Shown here: piece by piece, positions 1 through 6,898 of the stretch | Layout: every line of letters starts with the position of its first letter | Position numbering within the stretch: the first letter of the stretch is position 1 | DNA from: Ch128b sp964527925 | GTDB taxonomy: Bacteria > Bacteroidota > Ignavibacteria > Ch128b | Direction of reading: 5' to 3' | NCBI GenBank assembly: GCA_964527925.1 | Contig: CAZGQO010000024.1 | Span: forward strand, 1 to 14,137 | DNA: 14,137 nucleotides | Notes under the pieces: generated by a model | What the model was told of the DNA's origin: nothing | The model's database searches: none | The model's input: the letters and a program-made list of their open reading frames with translations, nothing else | Translations under genes and position numbers: made by a program

Positions 1-469
1 CTAAGCGTTTTGTGTTTGTGAATACTTTTGGATCTAAAAGGCGACTGATTTCATCCGGCGCCAAAATCTCATTCCAAAAAATTTCATCACGCTTTTGATC
101 TTCTTTAGTCATTCCACCTTCAAGCACGCAATCCTTGTATGGCTACGAAAGCACGACTTCTTTTTTCTCGCTTTTAAATTGGTCGCCTTCAGTAAGCCCG
201 ATTTTGTTTTTGAACGCCGTGTAAGAATCCGGCAAAAACTGCTTGTTGGAGACAAACTTAACAAATTTATCCTTGTCAAAAATAAGCGTTCCATCTACAT
301 CAACAAAAAATACTTCTTTCATCTTCTCATCTGACAAAAGAAGTTTAATGAGATCTCTATCAAGTTTTAGAGCAAGTTCAATAACTTTATTCTTCAGAAT
401 TTCGCCCTCGCTTACAAGGCGTTCATCTTTTTGAAGCAATAATTTCAAATTGTCTAATAAGTTTTCCAT
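1..469 (-). pseudogene. mod: Type III restriction-modification methyltransferase (Mod), N-terminal part, interrupted by an amber stop
   Basis: The reading frame starts at 469 and runs 108 codons to a TAG at 145-143. The same frame then stays open to the window edge. After the stop it reads PYKDCVLEGG, then TKEDQKRDEIFWNEILAPDE, and then LLDPKVFTN. From memory of the family, these are the N-terminal segment of type III Mod adenine methyltransferases, where VVL-x-WPYKDCVLEGG is usual. The stop therefore replaces the Trp codon (TGG to TAG, one base). The first 108 residues (MENLLDNLKLLLQKDERLVS at the start, later VFFVDVDGTLIFDKDKFVKF) also look like the family. The DPPY catalytic motif would lie beyond the window. 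The gene starts 9 bases after the XRE gene, and GAGG in the end of that gene is a distant ribosome-binding candidate. Without suppression only a short, surely inactive fragment is made. A sequencing error is the main alternative. Confidence 0.75.
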
Positions 470-478
470 AGTTTTATT

Positions 479-688
479 TTACCTCATTAAATCATCAATG
501 CTAACGCCTAAAGCGTCAGCGATTTTTTTGACAGTTTCAATTCTGGGGTCTGGCGTAGCCCCAGATTCAATTTTAGTAATTGTATGTAAAGTAATACCGG
601 CAAGTTTGGACAACTTGTCTTGAGATATACCAAGTTTTGCTCGGTATTTCTTTATATTTTTTGCAATAGTTGACATTTCTTTTGACAT
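479..688 (-). CDS. Small XRE/Cro-C1 family helix-turn-helix regulator, possible controller of the adjacent RM system
   Basis: A 69-residue protein that is almost entirely one HTH_XRE domain. Residues about 8-35 (IAKNIKKYRAKLGISQDKLS and onward) and 36-66 (HTITKIESGATPDP, then the IADALGVSIDDL tail) are the canonical five-helix Cro/C1 fold. It has no additional domain, so it probably acts as a dimeric DNA-binding repressor or activator. It lies 9 bases upstream of the broken Mod gene on the same strand. This is the position and size of RM controller (C) proteins, which time methyltransferase and nuclease expression. An antitoxin or a phage-type regulator is also possible. Start: ATG at 688, with an in-frame ATG at 676 as alternative. 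Neither has a strong Shine-Dalgarno sequence. Confidence 0.85.
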   Translation of the reverse strand: MSKEMSTIAKNIKKYRAKLGISQDKLSKLAGITLHTITKIESGATPDPRIETVKKIADALGVSIDDLMR

Positions 689-744
689 TGTAATATAATT
701 TTACTATAATAACTTTACAGGCATTACTGCTATTTGCTCTTATT

Positions 745-773
745 AGCATAAGAAATTTATAATCAAATGTCAA
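745..773 (-). promoter_or_regulatory. Candidate sigma70-type promoter for the XRE/mod genes
   Basis: On the minus strand, TTGACA (773-768) is followed after exactly 17 bases by TATGCT (750-745), about 55 bases before the XRE start. This is the enterobacterial-type arrangement and not the TTTG/TAnnTTTG form found for the heme operon and the tRNA. If used, it fits horizontally acquired genes. The -10 box is only a partial match to TATAAT. Confidence 0.45.
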
Positions 774-780
774 ACAAAAT

Positions 781-794
781 TAGGGATTTCCCTA
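781..794. repeat. Short palindrome TAGGGA-TT-TCCCTA
   Basis: A perfect 6-bp inverted repeat around a 2-bp centre, just upstream of the candidate XRE promoter on the minus strand (-35 box at 768-773). The 6-2-6 geometry would suit a dimeric DNA-binding protein, for example the neighbouring XRE regulator. No second copy was seen, so this is only a possibility. Confidence 0.35.
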
Positions 795-809
795 TTGTTG
801 CCCATGCAC

Positions 810-840
810 GGGGGGCTGGGGGTGGGAAACGCTGGGCGGG
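810..840 (+). other. G-rich block with G-quadruplex potential
   Basis: The plus strand carries five G-runs of three or more (810-815, 818-822, 824-826, 834-836, 838-840) separated by 2, 1, 7 and 1 bases. This satisfies the usual G3+N1-7 quadruplex pattern. It stands out strongly in an AT-rich genome and directly abuts the hairpin at 841-863. Confidence 0.55.
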
Positions 841-863
841 ATTGCCGCATGCAGAGCGGCAAT
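841..863. repeat. Perfect 8-bp hairpin
   Basis: ATTGCCGC (841-848) and GCGGCAAT (856-863) pair perfectly around a 7-base loop that includes part of GCATGC. Neither side has a run of T, so it is not an ordinary terminator. Confidence 0.6.
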
Positions 864-876
864 TAAAAGTCGCAGT

Positions 877-902
877 CCGGATTTTCGTCAAGAAAAATTC
901 GG
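877..902. repeat. 9-bp hairpin with one wobble pair
   Basis: CCGGATTTT (877-885) pairs with AAAATTCGG (894-902) with a single G-T wobble around an 8-base loop. It lies directly after the 841-863 hairpin, so the two form a tandem stem-loop array. Confidence 0.45.
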
Positions 903-954
903 ATTCTATCCAAAAGACACGCTAATTTTTAATTTCAGATTTTGATTTGAAAAT

Positions 955-1023
955 TGGCGGAGGAGGTGGGATTCGCCACGGTCATTCGACGTGGCGTCCT
1001 ATCGAATGATGGGACGAACCCAC
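955..1023 (-). repeat. Interrupted partial copy of the tRNA-Ser 3' end (possible att scar or tRNA remnant)
   Basis: Bases 955-975 match 1059-1079 of the tRNA-Ser gene at 19 of 21 positions. The match covers the CCA end, discriminator, acceptor 3' strand and half of the T arm. The other T-arm half reappears at 1015-1023 (CGAACCCAC). Between them, 39 bases (976-1014) are inserted exactly within the T loop and flanked by a duplicated CG. The insert is self-complementary: CGCCACG 974-980 pairs with 990-996, TCATTCGA 982-989 pairs with 1002-1009, and CGTCC 995-999 pairs with 1012-1016. Similarity stops at the T stem, so no D or anticodon arm is present. It could be an integrase attachment scar, or the 3' remnant of a second tRNA gene. 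Confidence 0.55.
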
Positions 1024-1057
1024 ATTAATTATGTTTTAATTAATTTTAAACTTTTAA

Positions 1058-1150
<93 letters not shown>

Positions 1151-1178
1151 ATCACAATTTTTATGAACAATTGCGATG

Positions 1179-1209
1179 CAAAATTAAGATTCAAATGATT
1201 TATTTCAAA
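1179..1209 (-). promoter_or_regulatory. Bacteroidota-type promoter of tRNA-Ser
   Basis: On the minus strand TTTG (1209-1206), a 19-base spacer and TAATTTTG (1186-1179) reproduce the Bacteroidota primary sigma consensus TTTG-N19-TAnnTTTG exactly. The predicted start is near 1173, about 20 bases before the mature tRNA 5' end. The -33 box lies just downstream of the hemL stop codon, so the tRNA need not depend on heme operon transcripts. No clear terminator separates hemL from the tRNA. Confidence 0.7.
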
Positions 1210-1215
1210 GATATT

Positions 1216-2502
1216 TTAGAACAATTCCTCAAATGTCTCTTTTGCTGATTTTAATGTCTTTTCAATATCTTCATTAGTGTGTGCGGTTGAGACAAAGAAT
1301 GCTTCAAATTGCGCTGGTGCCAGATAAATTCCTTTTTTCAACATTTTGTGAAAATATTCGGCAAACAACTTTGTATCTGATTTAATTGCATCCTCATAAT
1401 ACCTGACTTCACCTTCCACGAAAAATAAAGTCATCATTGAACCAACTCTATTCAATGCAAATGATTTATCCACATTTGATAAAATTTCTCTTAAACCTTT
1501 TTCCAGTCTAAATGATTTTTCTTCAAGTGTTTTATAAACATCTGGATTTTCTTTAATTTGAGTTAGTGCAGCAATTCCCGCTGACATTGCAAGTGGATTT
1601 CCACTCAAAGTTCCTGCTTGATAAACAGGACCTGAGGGTGAAACCAGAGACATTATTTCAAACTTTCCACCATAAGCACCAACAGGCAATCCACCACCAA
1701 TGATTTTTCCAAATGTAGTTAAATCTGGTTTGATATTATAAATTTCCTGAGCACCGCCTTTTGCAACTCGAAATCCAGTCATGACTTCATCAAATATCAA
1801 AACTAAGTTTTCTTCATCACAGATTTGTCTTAATTCTTCCAGAAAACTTTTTTCAGCTGGAATTACTCCCATGTTGCCTGCAATCGGTTCAAGAATGATT
1901 GCTGCTATCTCACCTTTGTTTTTTTGTACTAAATCTTTTACAGAATCAATTTTATTGTACTCAGCAACTAAAGTATCTTTAGCATTGTTTTGCGTTACAC
2001 CAGGACTTGTTGGAACACCGAATGTTAAGGCACCTGAACCAGCTTTAATCAAGAAGAAATCTGCATGCCCATGATAACAACCTTCAAATTTTATAATCTT
2101 ATCTCTTTTTGTAAAAGCACGGGCAACTCGAATTGCACTCATTGTAGCTTCAGTTCCGCTATTAACAAAACGAATCATTTCAACTGATGGAACTAATTCT
2201 CGAACTAATTCAGCAAGTTGAATTTCAAGTTCTGTAGGTGCACCGAAACTTGTTCCTTTTTCAATCGAATCAATTAAAGCTTTTTTGATGAAGGGAAGAT
2301 TATGTCCAAAAAGGTGAGGTCCCCAGCTTCCTACATAATCTATGTATTCATTTCCATCAACATCATAAATTTTTGATCCTTCACCTCTCTCAATGAAAAC
2401 AGGAATTCCGCCAACTGATTTAAAAGCACGAACTGGCGAATTGACTCCTCCAGGTAATACTTTAATTGCCTTTTGATATAACAATTCACTTTTTGTGATC
2501 AT
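1216..2502 (-). CDS. hemL: Glutamate-1-semialdehyde 2,1-aminomutase (HemL)
   Basis: A cytoplasmic PLP enzyme that converts glutamate-1-semialdehyde, the product of HemA, to 5-aminolevulinate, the second step of the C5 pathway. The N-terminal VLPGGVNSPVRAFKSVGG, the NSGTEATMSAIRVAR cofactor region, FEGCYHGHAD, FDEVMTGFR and TFGKIIGGGLPVGAYGG are all family signatures. The Schiff-base lysine is residue 266. The length of 428 residues matches the usual size. An upstream in-frame TTG at 2526 would add eight residues, but ATG at 2502 is preferred because AAGGAAA precedes it by four bases and the protein then starts like its relatives. It is the last gene of the heme operon, 55 bases after the aldo/keto reductase. 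Confidence 0.97.
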   Translation of the reverse strand: MITKSELLYQKAIKVLPGGVNSPVRAFKSVGGIPVFIERGEGSKIYDVDGNEYIDYVGSWGPHLFGHNLPFIKKALIDSIEKGTSFGAPTELEIQLAELVRELVPSVEMIRFVNSGTEATMSAIRVARAFTKRDKIIKFEGCYHGHADFFLIKAGSGALTFGVPTSPGVTQNNAKDTLVAEYNKIDSVKDLVQKNKGEIAAIILEPIAGNMGVIPAEKSFLEELRQICDEENLVLIFDEVMTGFRVAKGGAQEIYNIKPDLTTFGKIIGGGLPVGAYGGKFEIMSLVSPSGPVYQAGTLSGNPLAMSAGIAALTQIKENPDVYKTLEEKSFRLEKGLREILSNVDKSFALNRVGSMMTLFFVEGEVRYYEDAIKSDTKLFAEYFHKMLKKGIYLAPAQFEAFFVSTAHTNEDIEKTLKSAKETFEELF

Positions 2503-2506
2503 AGTA

Positions 2507-2513
2507 TTTCCTT
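2507..2513 (-). promoter_or_regulatory. Ribosome-binding site deciding the hemL start
   Basis: AAGGAAA on the minus strand lies four bases before ATG at 2502. It supports that ATG over the in-frame TTG at 2526. Confidence 0.6.
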
Positions 2514-2557
2514 TCTTTATCACCAATCAAAAAATTTAAGAAGATAATTTTTAGAGA

Positions 2558-3547
2558 TTATCGATAAGACAGATTCAAATCAGCAAAGACATTTTGGATA
2601 TAATTAAATTCATCATCTGTCAATGGTTTATCCATTGCTGATAAGTTTATCATCACCTGTTTCAAGTTTCTAAATCCTGGAATAACAGCTGCAACTGTTG
2701 GATGATAAAGTACATATTGCAATGCAGCTCTCGCAAGTGATTCTAAATCAGAACCAAATTTTTGTTTGAGTGCTTCAATTTTAGGTTCAACTTTTGCAAG
2801 ATATTCAGGTTTAAATCTTTCAGCATTTGCTCTGTGGTCACCAGGTTCAAATTTCGGTGGATTATCTTTTCTATACTTGCCTAATAAAATTCCCTGAGCA
2901 AGAGGACCAAATGCAATGAATGAAACCTGATGTTCTTCGCACAATTTTCTTGTCGGAGTATTTTCTCGAATGAATCTATCATCAAGTGCACTTGCAAAAC
3001 TTTGAATTACATCAGGTTTAACTTTTGGAATTAACTTTTCAAAATCTTCATGCTTATAAGCTGATTGACCAATTAATCTGACTTTACCTTCTTCTCTCAA
3101 TCTGTACATAACCTCAATTGCATCGTTGAGATATTCATCATTATCACCGAAATGACCATGATGGAAATAATAGATATCAATGTAATCTCTTTTTAAGTTG
3201 ATTAATGATTGTTCACATTGATGTCTGATATGTTGAGGTTCATAAGCGTGTGCTGCTGTTCCTCTAAACCAACCAACTTTTGTTGCAATGATAACATCTT
3301 TATTTCTTGGACCGAGTATATTAGCAAGCATTCTCTCAGCTCTTCCGTTACCATAGACATCCGCATTATCAAAATGATTTACTCCATGATCAAGAGCGTA
3401 GAAAATAGCTTCTTTAACTTCATTTTCATCCACATTTGCCCAGCCATTGGGAATACCATCAACCCAATTCAATCCTCCAATTGTCCAGCAACCCAGGCTT
3501 ATTTCAGAGACTGCGACATTTGTTTTTCCGAGTTTTCTGTACTTCAT
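2558..3547 (-). CDS. Aldo/keto reductase family oxidoreductase in the heme operon
   Basis: A 329-residue NADP-dependent TIM-barrel oxidoreductase by family. The N-terminal KYRKLGKTNVAVSEISLGCW is typical of the AKR superfamily. The catalytic tetrad is visible as Asp60 and Tyr65 (NHFDNADVYGNGRAE), Lys90 (IIATKVG) and His129 (IDIYYFHHGHF). The C-terminal HPTVAAVIPGFRNLKQVMIN contributes the cofactor phosphate-binding region. The substrate cannot be read from sequence. It is embedded between hemB (12-base gap) and hemL, with a strong GGGAGGA ribosome-binding site before ATG 3547. A role linked to heme synthesis, to detoxification of reactive aldehyde intermediates, or as a hitch-hiking housekeeping enzyme are all possible. 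Confidence 0.9.
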   Translation of the reverse strand: MKYRKLGKTNVAVSEISLGCWTIGGLNWVDGIPNGWANVDENEVKEAIFYALDHGVNHFDNADVYGNGRAERMLANILGPRNKDVIIATKVGWFRGTAAHAYEPQHIRHQCEQSLINLKRDYIDIYYFHHGHFGDNDEYLNDAIEVMYRLREEGKVRLIGQSAYKHEDFEKLIPKVKPDVIQSFASALDDRFIRENTPTRKLCEEHQVSFIAFGPLAQGILLGKYRKDNPPKFEPGDHRANAERFKPEYLAKVEPKIEALKQKFGSDLESLARAALQYVLYHPTVAAVIPGFRNLKQVMINLSAMDKPLTDDEFNYIQNVFADLNLSYR

Positions 3548-3559
3548 ATTTCCTCCCTT

Positions 3560-4540
3560 TTATTTTTTGTTTAAAATTTTTGCTGCTTCTTTTGCAAAGT
3601 AAGTCAGAATTAGATCAGCACCTGCCCTTTTGATCGCAATTAAAGATTCCATCATTACTCTTTCTCCGTCAATCCAATTATTTAATTGAGCAGCTTTAAT
3701 CATCGAGTATTCACCACTAACCTGATAAGCAGCCGTTGGCATTCCAAATTTTTGTTTTACACGATAAATTACATCAAGATAAGGTCCTGCTGGTTTCACC
3801 ATCACAATATCTGCACCTTCTTGAATGTCAAGTTCAACTTCCCAGAGTGCTTCAAGAACATTAGCAGGATTCATTTGATGTGATCTTCTGTCTCCAAATT
3901 TTGGGGTAGATTCAGCTGCTTCTCTGAATGGTCCATAATATCCAGAAGCATATTTGGCTGCATATGACATTATTGGAATATTTTGAAATCCATTTTCATC
4001 CAGTATTTTTCTGATAGCTGCAACTCGTCCATCCATCATGTCTGAAGGTGCAACAATATCGGCACCAGCCTGTGCATGAGTTAAGGCTTCTTTTGCAAGT
4101 AATTCATTAGTTACATCATTCAGAATCTCATCGCCTTTCAAAACCCCACAATGACCATGAGAAGTATACTCACACATACAAACATCAGTAATGACAACAA
4201 GATCTTTTATTTCTTTTTTAATTGATCTAACTGCTTTTTGAATTATTCCTTCGGGATCATAGGCTTCACTTCCGACTTCATCTTTGTGAGATGGAATTCC
4301 AAATAAAATTACAGCTGGAACTCCGAGATCAATTACCTGTTTACATTCTTCTACTAAAACATCAATCGACATTTGATAAACATCAGGCATTGAACTAACA
4401 GTCTTTTTAATTTTTTCACCAGGGCAAACAAACAATGGATAAATAAAATCTTTCACGTTCAATTCTGTTTCCTGTACCATATCACGAATTAATGGATTGT
4501 ATCTTAACCTTCGCAGTCTTGTTTGAGGAAATTGTCTCAT
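3560..4540 (-). CDS. hemB: Delta-aminolevulinic acid dehydratase (porphobilinogen synthase, HemB)
   Basis: Condenses two 5-aminolevulinate molecules to porphobilinogen in the cytoplasm, normally as a homo-octamer. The 326-residue protein has both Schiff-base lysines, Lys196 in MSYAAKYASGYYGPFR and Lys249 in VMVKPAGPYLDV. It also has the three-cysteine zinc site DVCMCEYTSHGHCG (Cys121, Cys123, Cys131), which marks a zinc-dependent enzyme. Further signatures are GDRRSHQMNPAN and the N-terminal RLRRLRYNPLIRDMV. The start at 4540 is supported by a perfect AGGAGG five bases upstream. It lies 9 bases after hemG and 12 before the aldo/keto reductase, so enzymes of the early pathway sit at the distal end of the operon. 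Confidence 0.97.
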   Translation of the reverse strand: MRQFPQTRLRRLRYNPLIRDMVQETELNVKDFIYPLFVCPGEKIKKTVSSMPDVYQMSIDVLVEECKQVIDLGVPAVILFGIPSHKDEVGSEAYDPEGIIQKAVRSIKKEIKDLVVITDVCMCEYTSHGHCGVLKGDEILNDVTNELLAKEALTHAQAGADIVAPSDMMDGRVAAIRKILDENGFQNIPIMSYAAKYASGYYGPFREAAESTPKFGDRRSHQMNPANVLEALWEVELDIQEGADIVMVKPAGPYLDVIYRVKQKFGMPTAAYQVSGEYSMIKAAQLNNWIDGERVMMESLIAIKRAGADLILTYFAKEAAKILNKK

Positions 4541-4549
4541 ATAAACCTC

Positions 4550-5956
4550 CTAATTTATTTCTCTTTTGAATTCAGTAAAAAAATTTTTGTTTACAAAATT
4601 AATTATTCGTTCGCTATGAATTCTTGAATTTTTTATGCAATCACCAACTGAAATTCCACCTCGATAGTTTCCGCCGAGAAAGACACCTGGATAATTTTTC
4701 TCAAATTCATCCATAGCCTTTTCTTTTTCGATGTATCCCAATGAATATTGAGGAATTGCTTTTCCCCATAATTTGTAATTAACACTTACCGGTTTTTCTT
4801 CAATTCTCATTATCTCTTCAAACTCACCGATTACTATTTCGATTAAATTCTCAATTCCACTATCAAGCAGATTTGATTGTCGAGATCCACCAACGAAAAG
4901 AGTGAATGATGCAAGATTTTCATCACCACGATTTGGAAATATTGCGCTGTTCCAGATTGCACCGAGGAATTTTTTCTTTTCTTTTTCTGGAATTAAAAAT
5001 CCGAATCCATCCAGCGGCTGACCAATTTTTTCTTTTTTATAGATAAGATTCAAAACAAGAACCTTTGGATAATAAATTGTTGATAAATGATTAAATAGTA
5101 CTCCATCCTTGTCTTTCAAAACTTCTGCAACTGAATAAGCTGGAATTGTGAATAAAACTGATTTTGTTTCAAGATGAATTTCATCACCATTTTGTAAAAT
5201 TTTTAAAATGTAATGATCATCTTTTCTTTTAAGTCCTATTACTTTATGATTTACCAAAATTTGTTCTTTTAAATTTTCATTCAATGATTTGATTAATGCT
5301 GACATTCCACTTTTGAAAGAGAACATTGCAGCTTCCTGTTTAGATTTTTCCGCCCGTTTTTTTCTCTCCTTTGCACCTTTAATCATTCCTTTGAACAACC
5401 CACCATAAACTTCTTCGAGTCTATACAATTTTGGAAATGCAGATTTTACACTCAAGTTTTCAGGATCGCCTGCAAAAACACCAGAGACAAAAGGATTAAT
5501 TGCATAATCGAGAAATTCTTGGCCCAATCTTCTTCGAACAAATTGAGCAACACTTTGGTAATAGCCATCTTTAGATTTTCCGACAAAAGGTTCCATTAAA
5601 ACTCGGAGCTTTCCTATTGTTGAAAATAATTTCGTTGTCAAGAAATCTTTTGGATTAAGAGGTAATGGATGAAGTATTCCATCTCGCAAAATATATCGTT
5701 TATTGGCTTCTTTGTTCGCGTAAATGAATTCGTCTTTTAAGTTAAGTTCATTTACCAGTTGAGAAAATAATGGAGTTGTTTCAAGTCCTGAATTTGGTCC
5801 TGTATCAAAGACGAATCCATTGTGATTTTTTGTCTTTATATTTCCACCAACTTCTGAATCAGCTTCAATAATTTTAGCATTAATTCCTTCTTTCTTTAAC
5901 CAGTATGCGACTGTTAATCCAGTGATACCTGCACCAACTATTACAATCTTTTCCAT
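4550..5956 (-). CDS. hemG: Protoporphyrinogen oxidase, FAD-dependent HemY type
   Basis: Oxidises protoporphyrinogen IX to protoporphyrin IX by removal of six electrons; usually peripherally membrane-associated. The 468-residue protein begins with an FAD-binding Rossmann motif (VIVGAGITGLTVAYWLKKEG, GxGxxG at 8-13), followed by IIEADSEVGGNIKT and FDTGPNS. The C-terminal GVFLGGNYRGGISVGDCIKN is the second FAD contact of this flavoprotein family. ATG 5956 is preceded by GGAGGT, and the gene overlaps the end of hemH by 16 bases. Many HemY enzymes use O2, and the close relative CgoX acts on coproporphyrinogen III. Here the neighbouring HemN makes protoporphyrinogen IX, so that is the likely substrate. 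The electron acceptor cannot be read from sequence. Confidence 0.92.
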   Translation of the reverse strand: MEKIVIVGAGITGLTVAYWLKKEGINAKIIEADSEVGGNIKTKNHNGFVFDTGPNSGLETTPLFSQLVNELNLKDEFIYANKEANKRYILRDGILHPLPLNPKDFLTTKLFSTIGKLRVLMEPFVGKSKDGYYQSVAQFVRRRLGQEFLDYAINPFVSGVFAGDPENLSVKSAFPKLYRLEEVYGGLFKGMIKGAKERKKRAEKSKQEAAMFSFKSGMSALIKSLNENLKEQILVNHKVIGLKRKDDHYILKILQNGDEIHLETKSVLFTIPAYSVAEVLKDKDGVLFNHLSTIYYPKVLVLNLIYKKEKIGQPLDGFGFLIPEKEKKKFLGAIWNSAIFPNRGDENLASFTLFVGGSRQSNLLDSGIENLIEIVIGEFEEIMRIEEKPVSVNYKLWGKAIPQYSLGYIEKEKAMDEFEKNYPGVFLGGNYRGGISVGDCIKNSRIHSERIINFVNKNFFTEFKREIN

Positions 5957-6897
5957 ATTACCTCCGCAAGTGATTGGACAAAAAGTTGGGAATCATTCAA
6001 GCCTTTCATCACAACATAATTTTGTACACCTGCTTCTGCTGCAATTTTTCTATATTGTATATCAAGTTCGTAAAGGGTTTCGATGTGATCAGATACGAAT
6101 GCAATTGGAATTACTAACAGATTTTTTTTGCCATCTTTAATAAGTCTAACAATTTCATGTTCTGTTGAAGGTTCAAGCCATTTCATCGGACCAACTTTAC
6201 TCTGATAAGCCAGTGAGTAAGAGTTGGAAAAATTTCTTTTCTGCATTACTAGTTGAACTGTTTCCTCAATTTGCTTTTGATAAGGATCTCCCTTTTTTAT
6301 GTAACTCACTGGTACACCATGAGCACTGAAAAGGAAATAAACATCTCTTTTATCAACATCTTTGAATTTCCCCAGTGATTCATCTATTCTTTCATTGATT
6401 GCTTGAATATATTTTTCAATCGAATAAAAATTCTCGATGTAGACTAATTTATATCTATCCCCATTGTAATTTCGATTCCATTCATTGAACGAAGATTTAG
6501 TTGTTGAAAACGAATACTGTGGATAAAGAGGCAGCAGAAAAATTTTATCATAATTTTTTGATTCAATTTTTTTTATTACTTCATTGGTGAATGGTTTCCA
6601 GTATCGCATTGCGACATAAACATCAAAAATATCTTCATCTTGATTTAATAATTTTTCAAGAATTGATCTTTGAATTTCAGTCCATTCATTAATTGGAGAT
6701 TTACCACCTATCAATTTGTATTCTTCGATTACTTTTGGAGATCTTTTTTTCGCGATGAATTTAGCGAGCTGTTTCTGGAAAAGTGGAATTTTGAAAATAT
6801 CAGTATCACTGAACAAATTTTGCAAAAATGGCTGAACAGCTTCCAGTGAATCTGGTCCACCAAGATTCATCAAAACAACAGCAAAGTTTTTCTTCAT
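5941..6897 (-). CDS. hemH: Ferrochelatase (HemH)
   Basis: Inserts Fe2+ into protoporphyrin IX to give protoheme, the last step of the pathway. The 318-residue protein shows the N-terminal VVLMNLGGPDSLEAVQPFL, the invariant metal-ligand histidine His193 in FLFSAHGVPVSYI, the YQSKVGPMKWLEP substrate-binding segment (231-243), and SDHIETLYELD with the acidic residue (Glu273) that is paired with that histidine across the active site. The size matches single-domain bacterial ferrochelatases, with no C-terminal membrane or cysteine-rich extension. It starts one base after the hemN stop and overlaps hemG by 16 bases. No ribosome-binding site of its own is obvious, so translation is probably coupled to hemN. 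Confidence 0.96.
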   Translation of the reverse strand: MKKNFAVVLMNLGGPDSLEAVQPFLQNLFSDTDIFKIPLFQKQLAKFIAKKRSPKVIEEYKLIGGKSPINEWTEIQRSILEKLLNQDEDIFDVYVAMRYWKPFTNEVIKKIESKNYDKIFLLPLYPQYSFSTTKSSFNEWNRNYNGDRYKLVYIENFYSIEKYIQAINERIDESLGKFKDVDKRDVYFLFSAHGVPVSYIKKGDPYQKQIEETVQLVMQKRNFSNSYSLAYQSKVGPMKWLEPSTEHEIVRLIKDGKKNLLVIPIAFVSDHIETLYELDIQYRKIAAEAGVQNYVVMKGLNDSQLFVQSLAEVIWKRL

Positions 6898-6898
6898 A

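Noticed and set aside
143..145. Recoding of TAG as pyrrolysine or another amino acid
   Set aside because: The family has Trp at this position as far as I recall, nothing in the window suggests TAG reassignment, and a one-base mutation is the simpler explanation.
95..334. Plus-strand open frame of 79 codons opposite the Mod gene
   Set aside because: Its protein has no recognisable family or composition and lies antisense to a recognisable Mod sequence. The same holds for the other plus-strand frames opposite the hem genes.
841..863. Rho-independent terminator for the tRNA or the XRE side
   Set aside because: The stem is perfect, but no T-tract follows it on either strand.
955..1023. Integron attC site
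   Set aside because: The inverted repeats do not carry the RYYYAAC/GTTRRRY core boxes, and the similarity to the neighbouring tRNA 3' end explains the outer parts better.
2503..2526. Longer hemL starting at TTG 2526
   Set aside because: ATG 2502 has a well-placed AAGGAAA, and the resulting N-terminus matches the family. The extra eight residues would include the ribosome-binding site itself.
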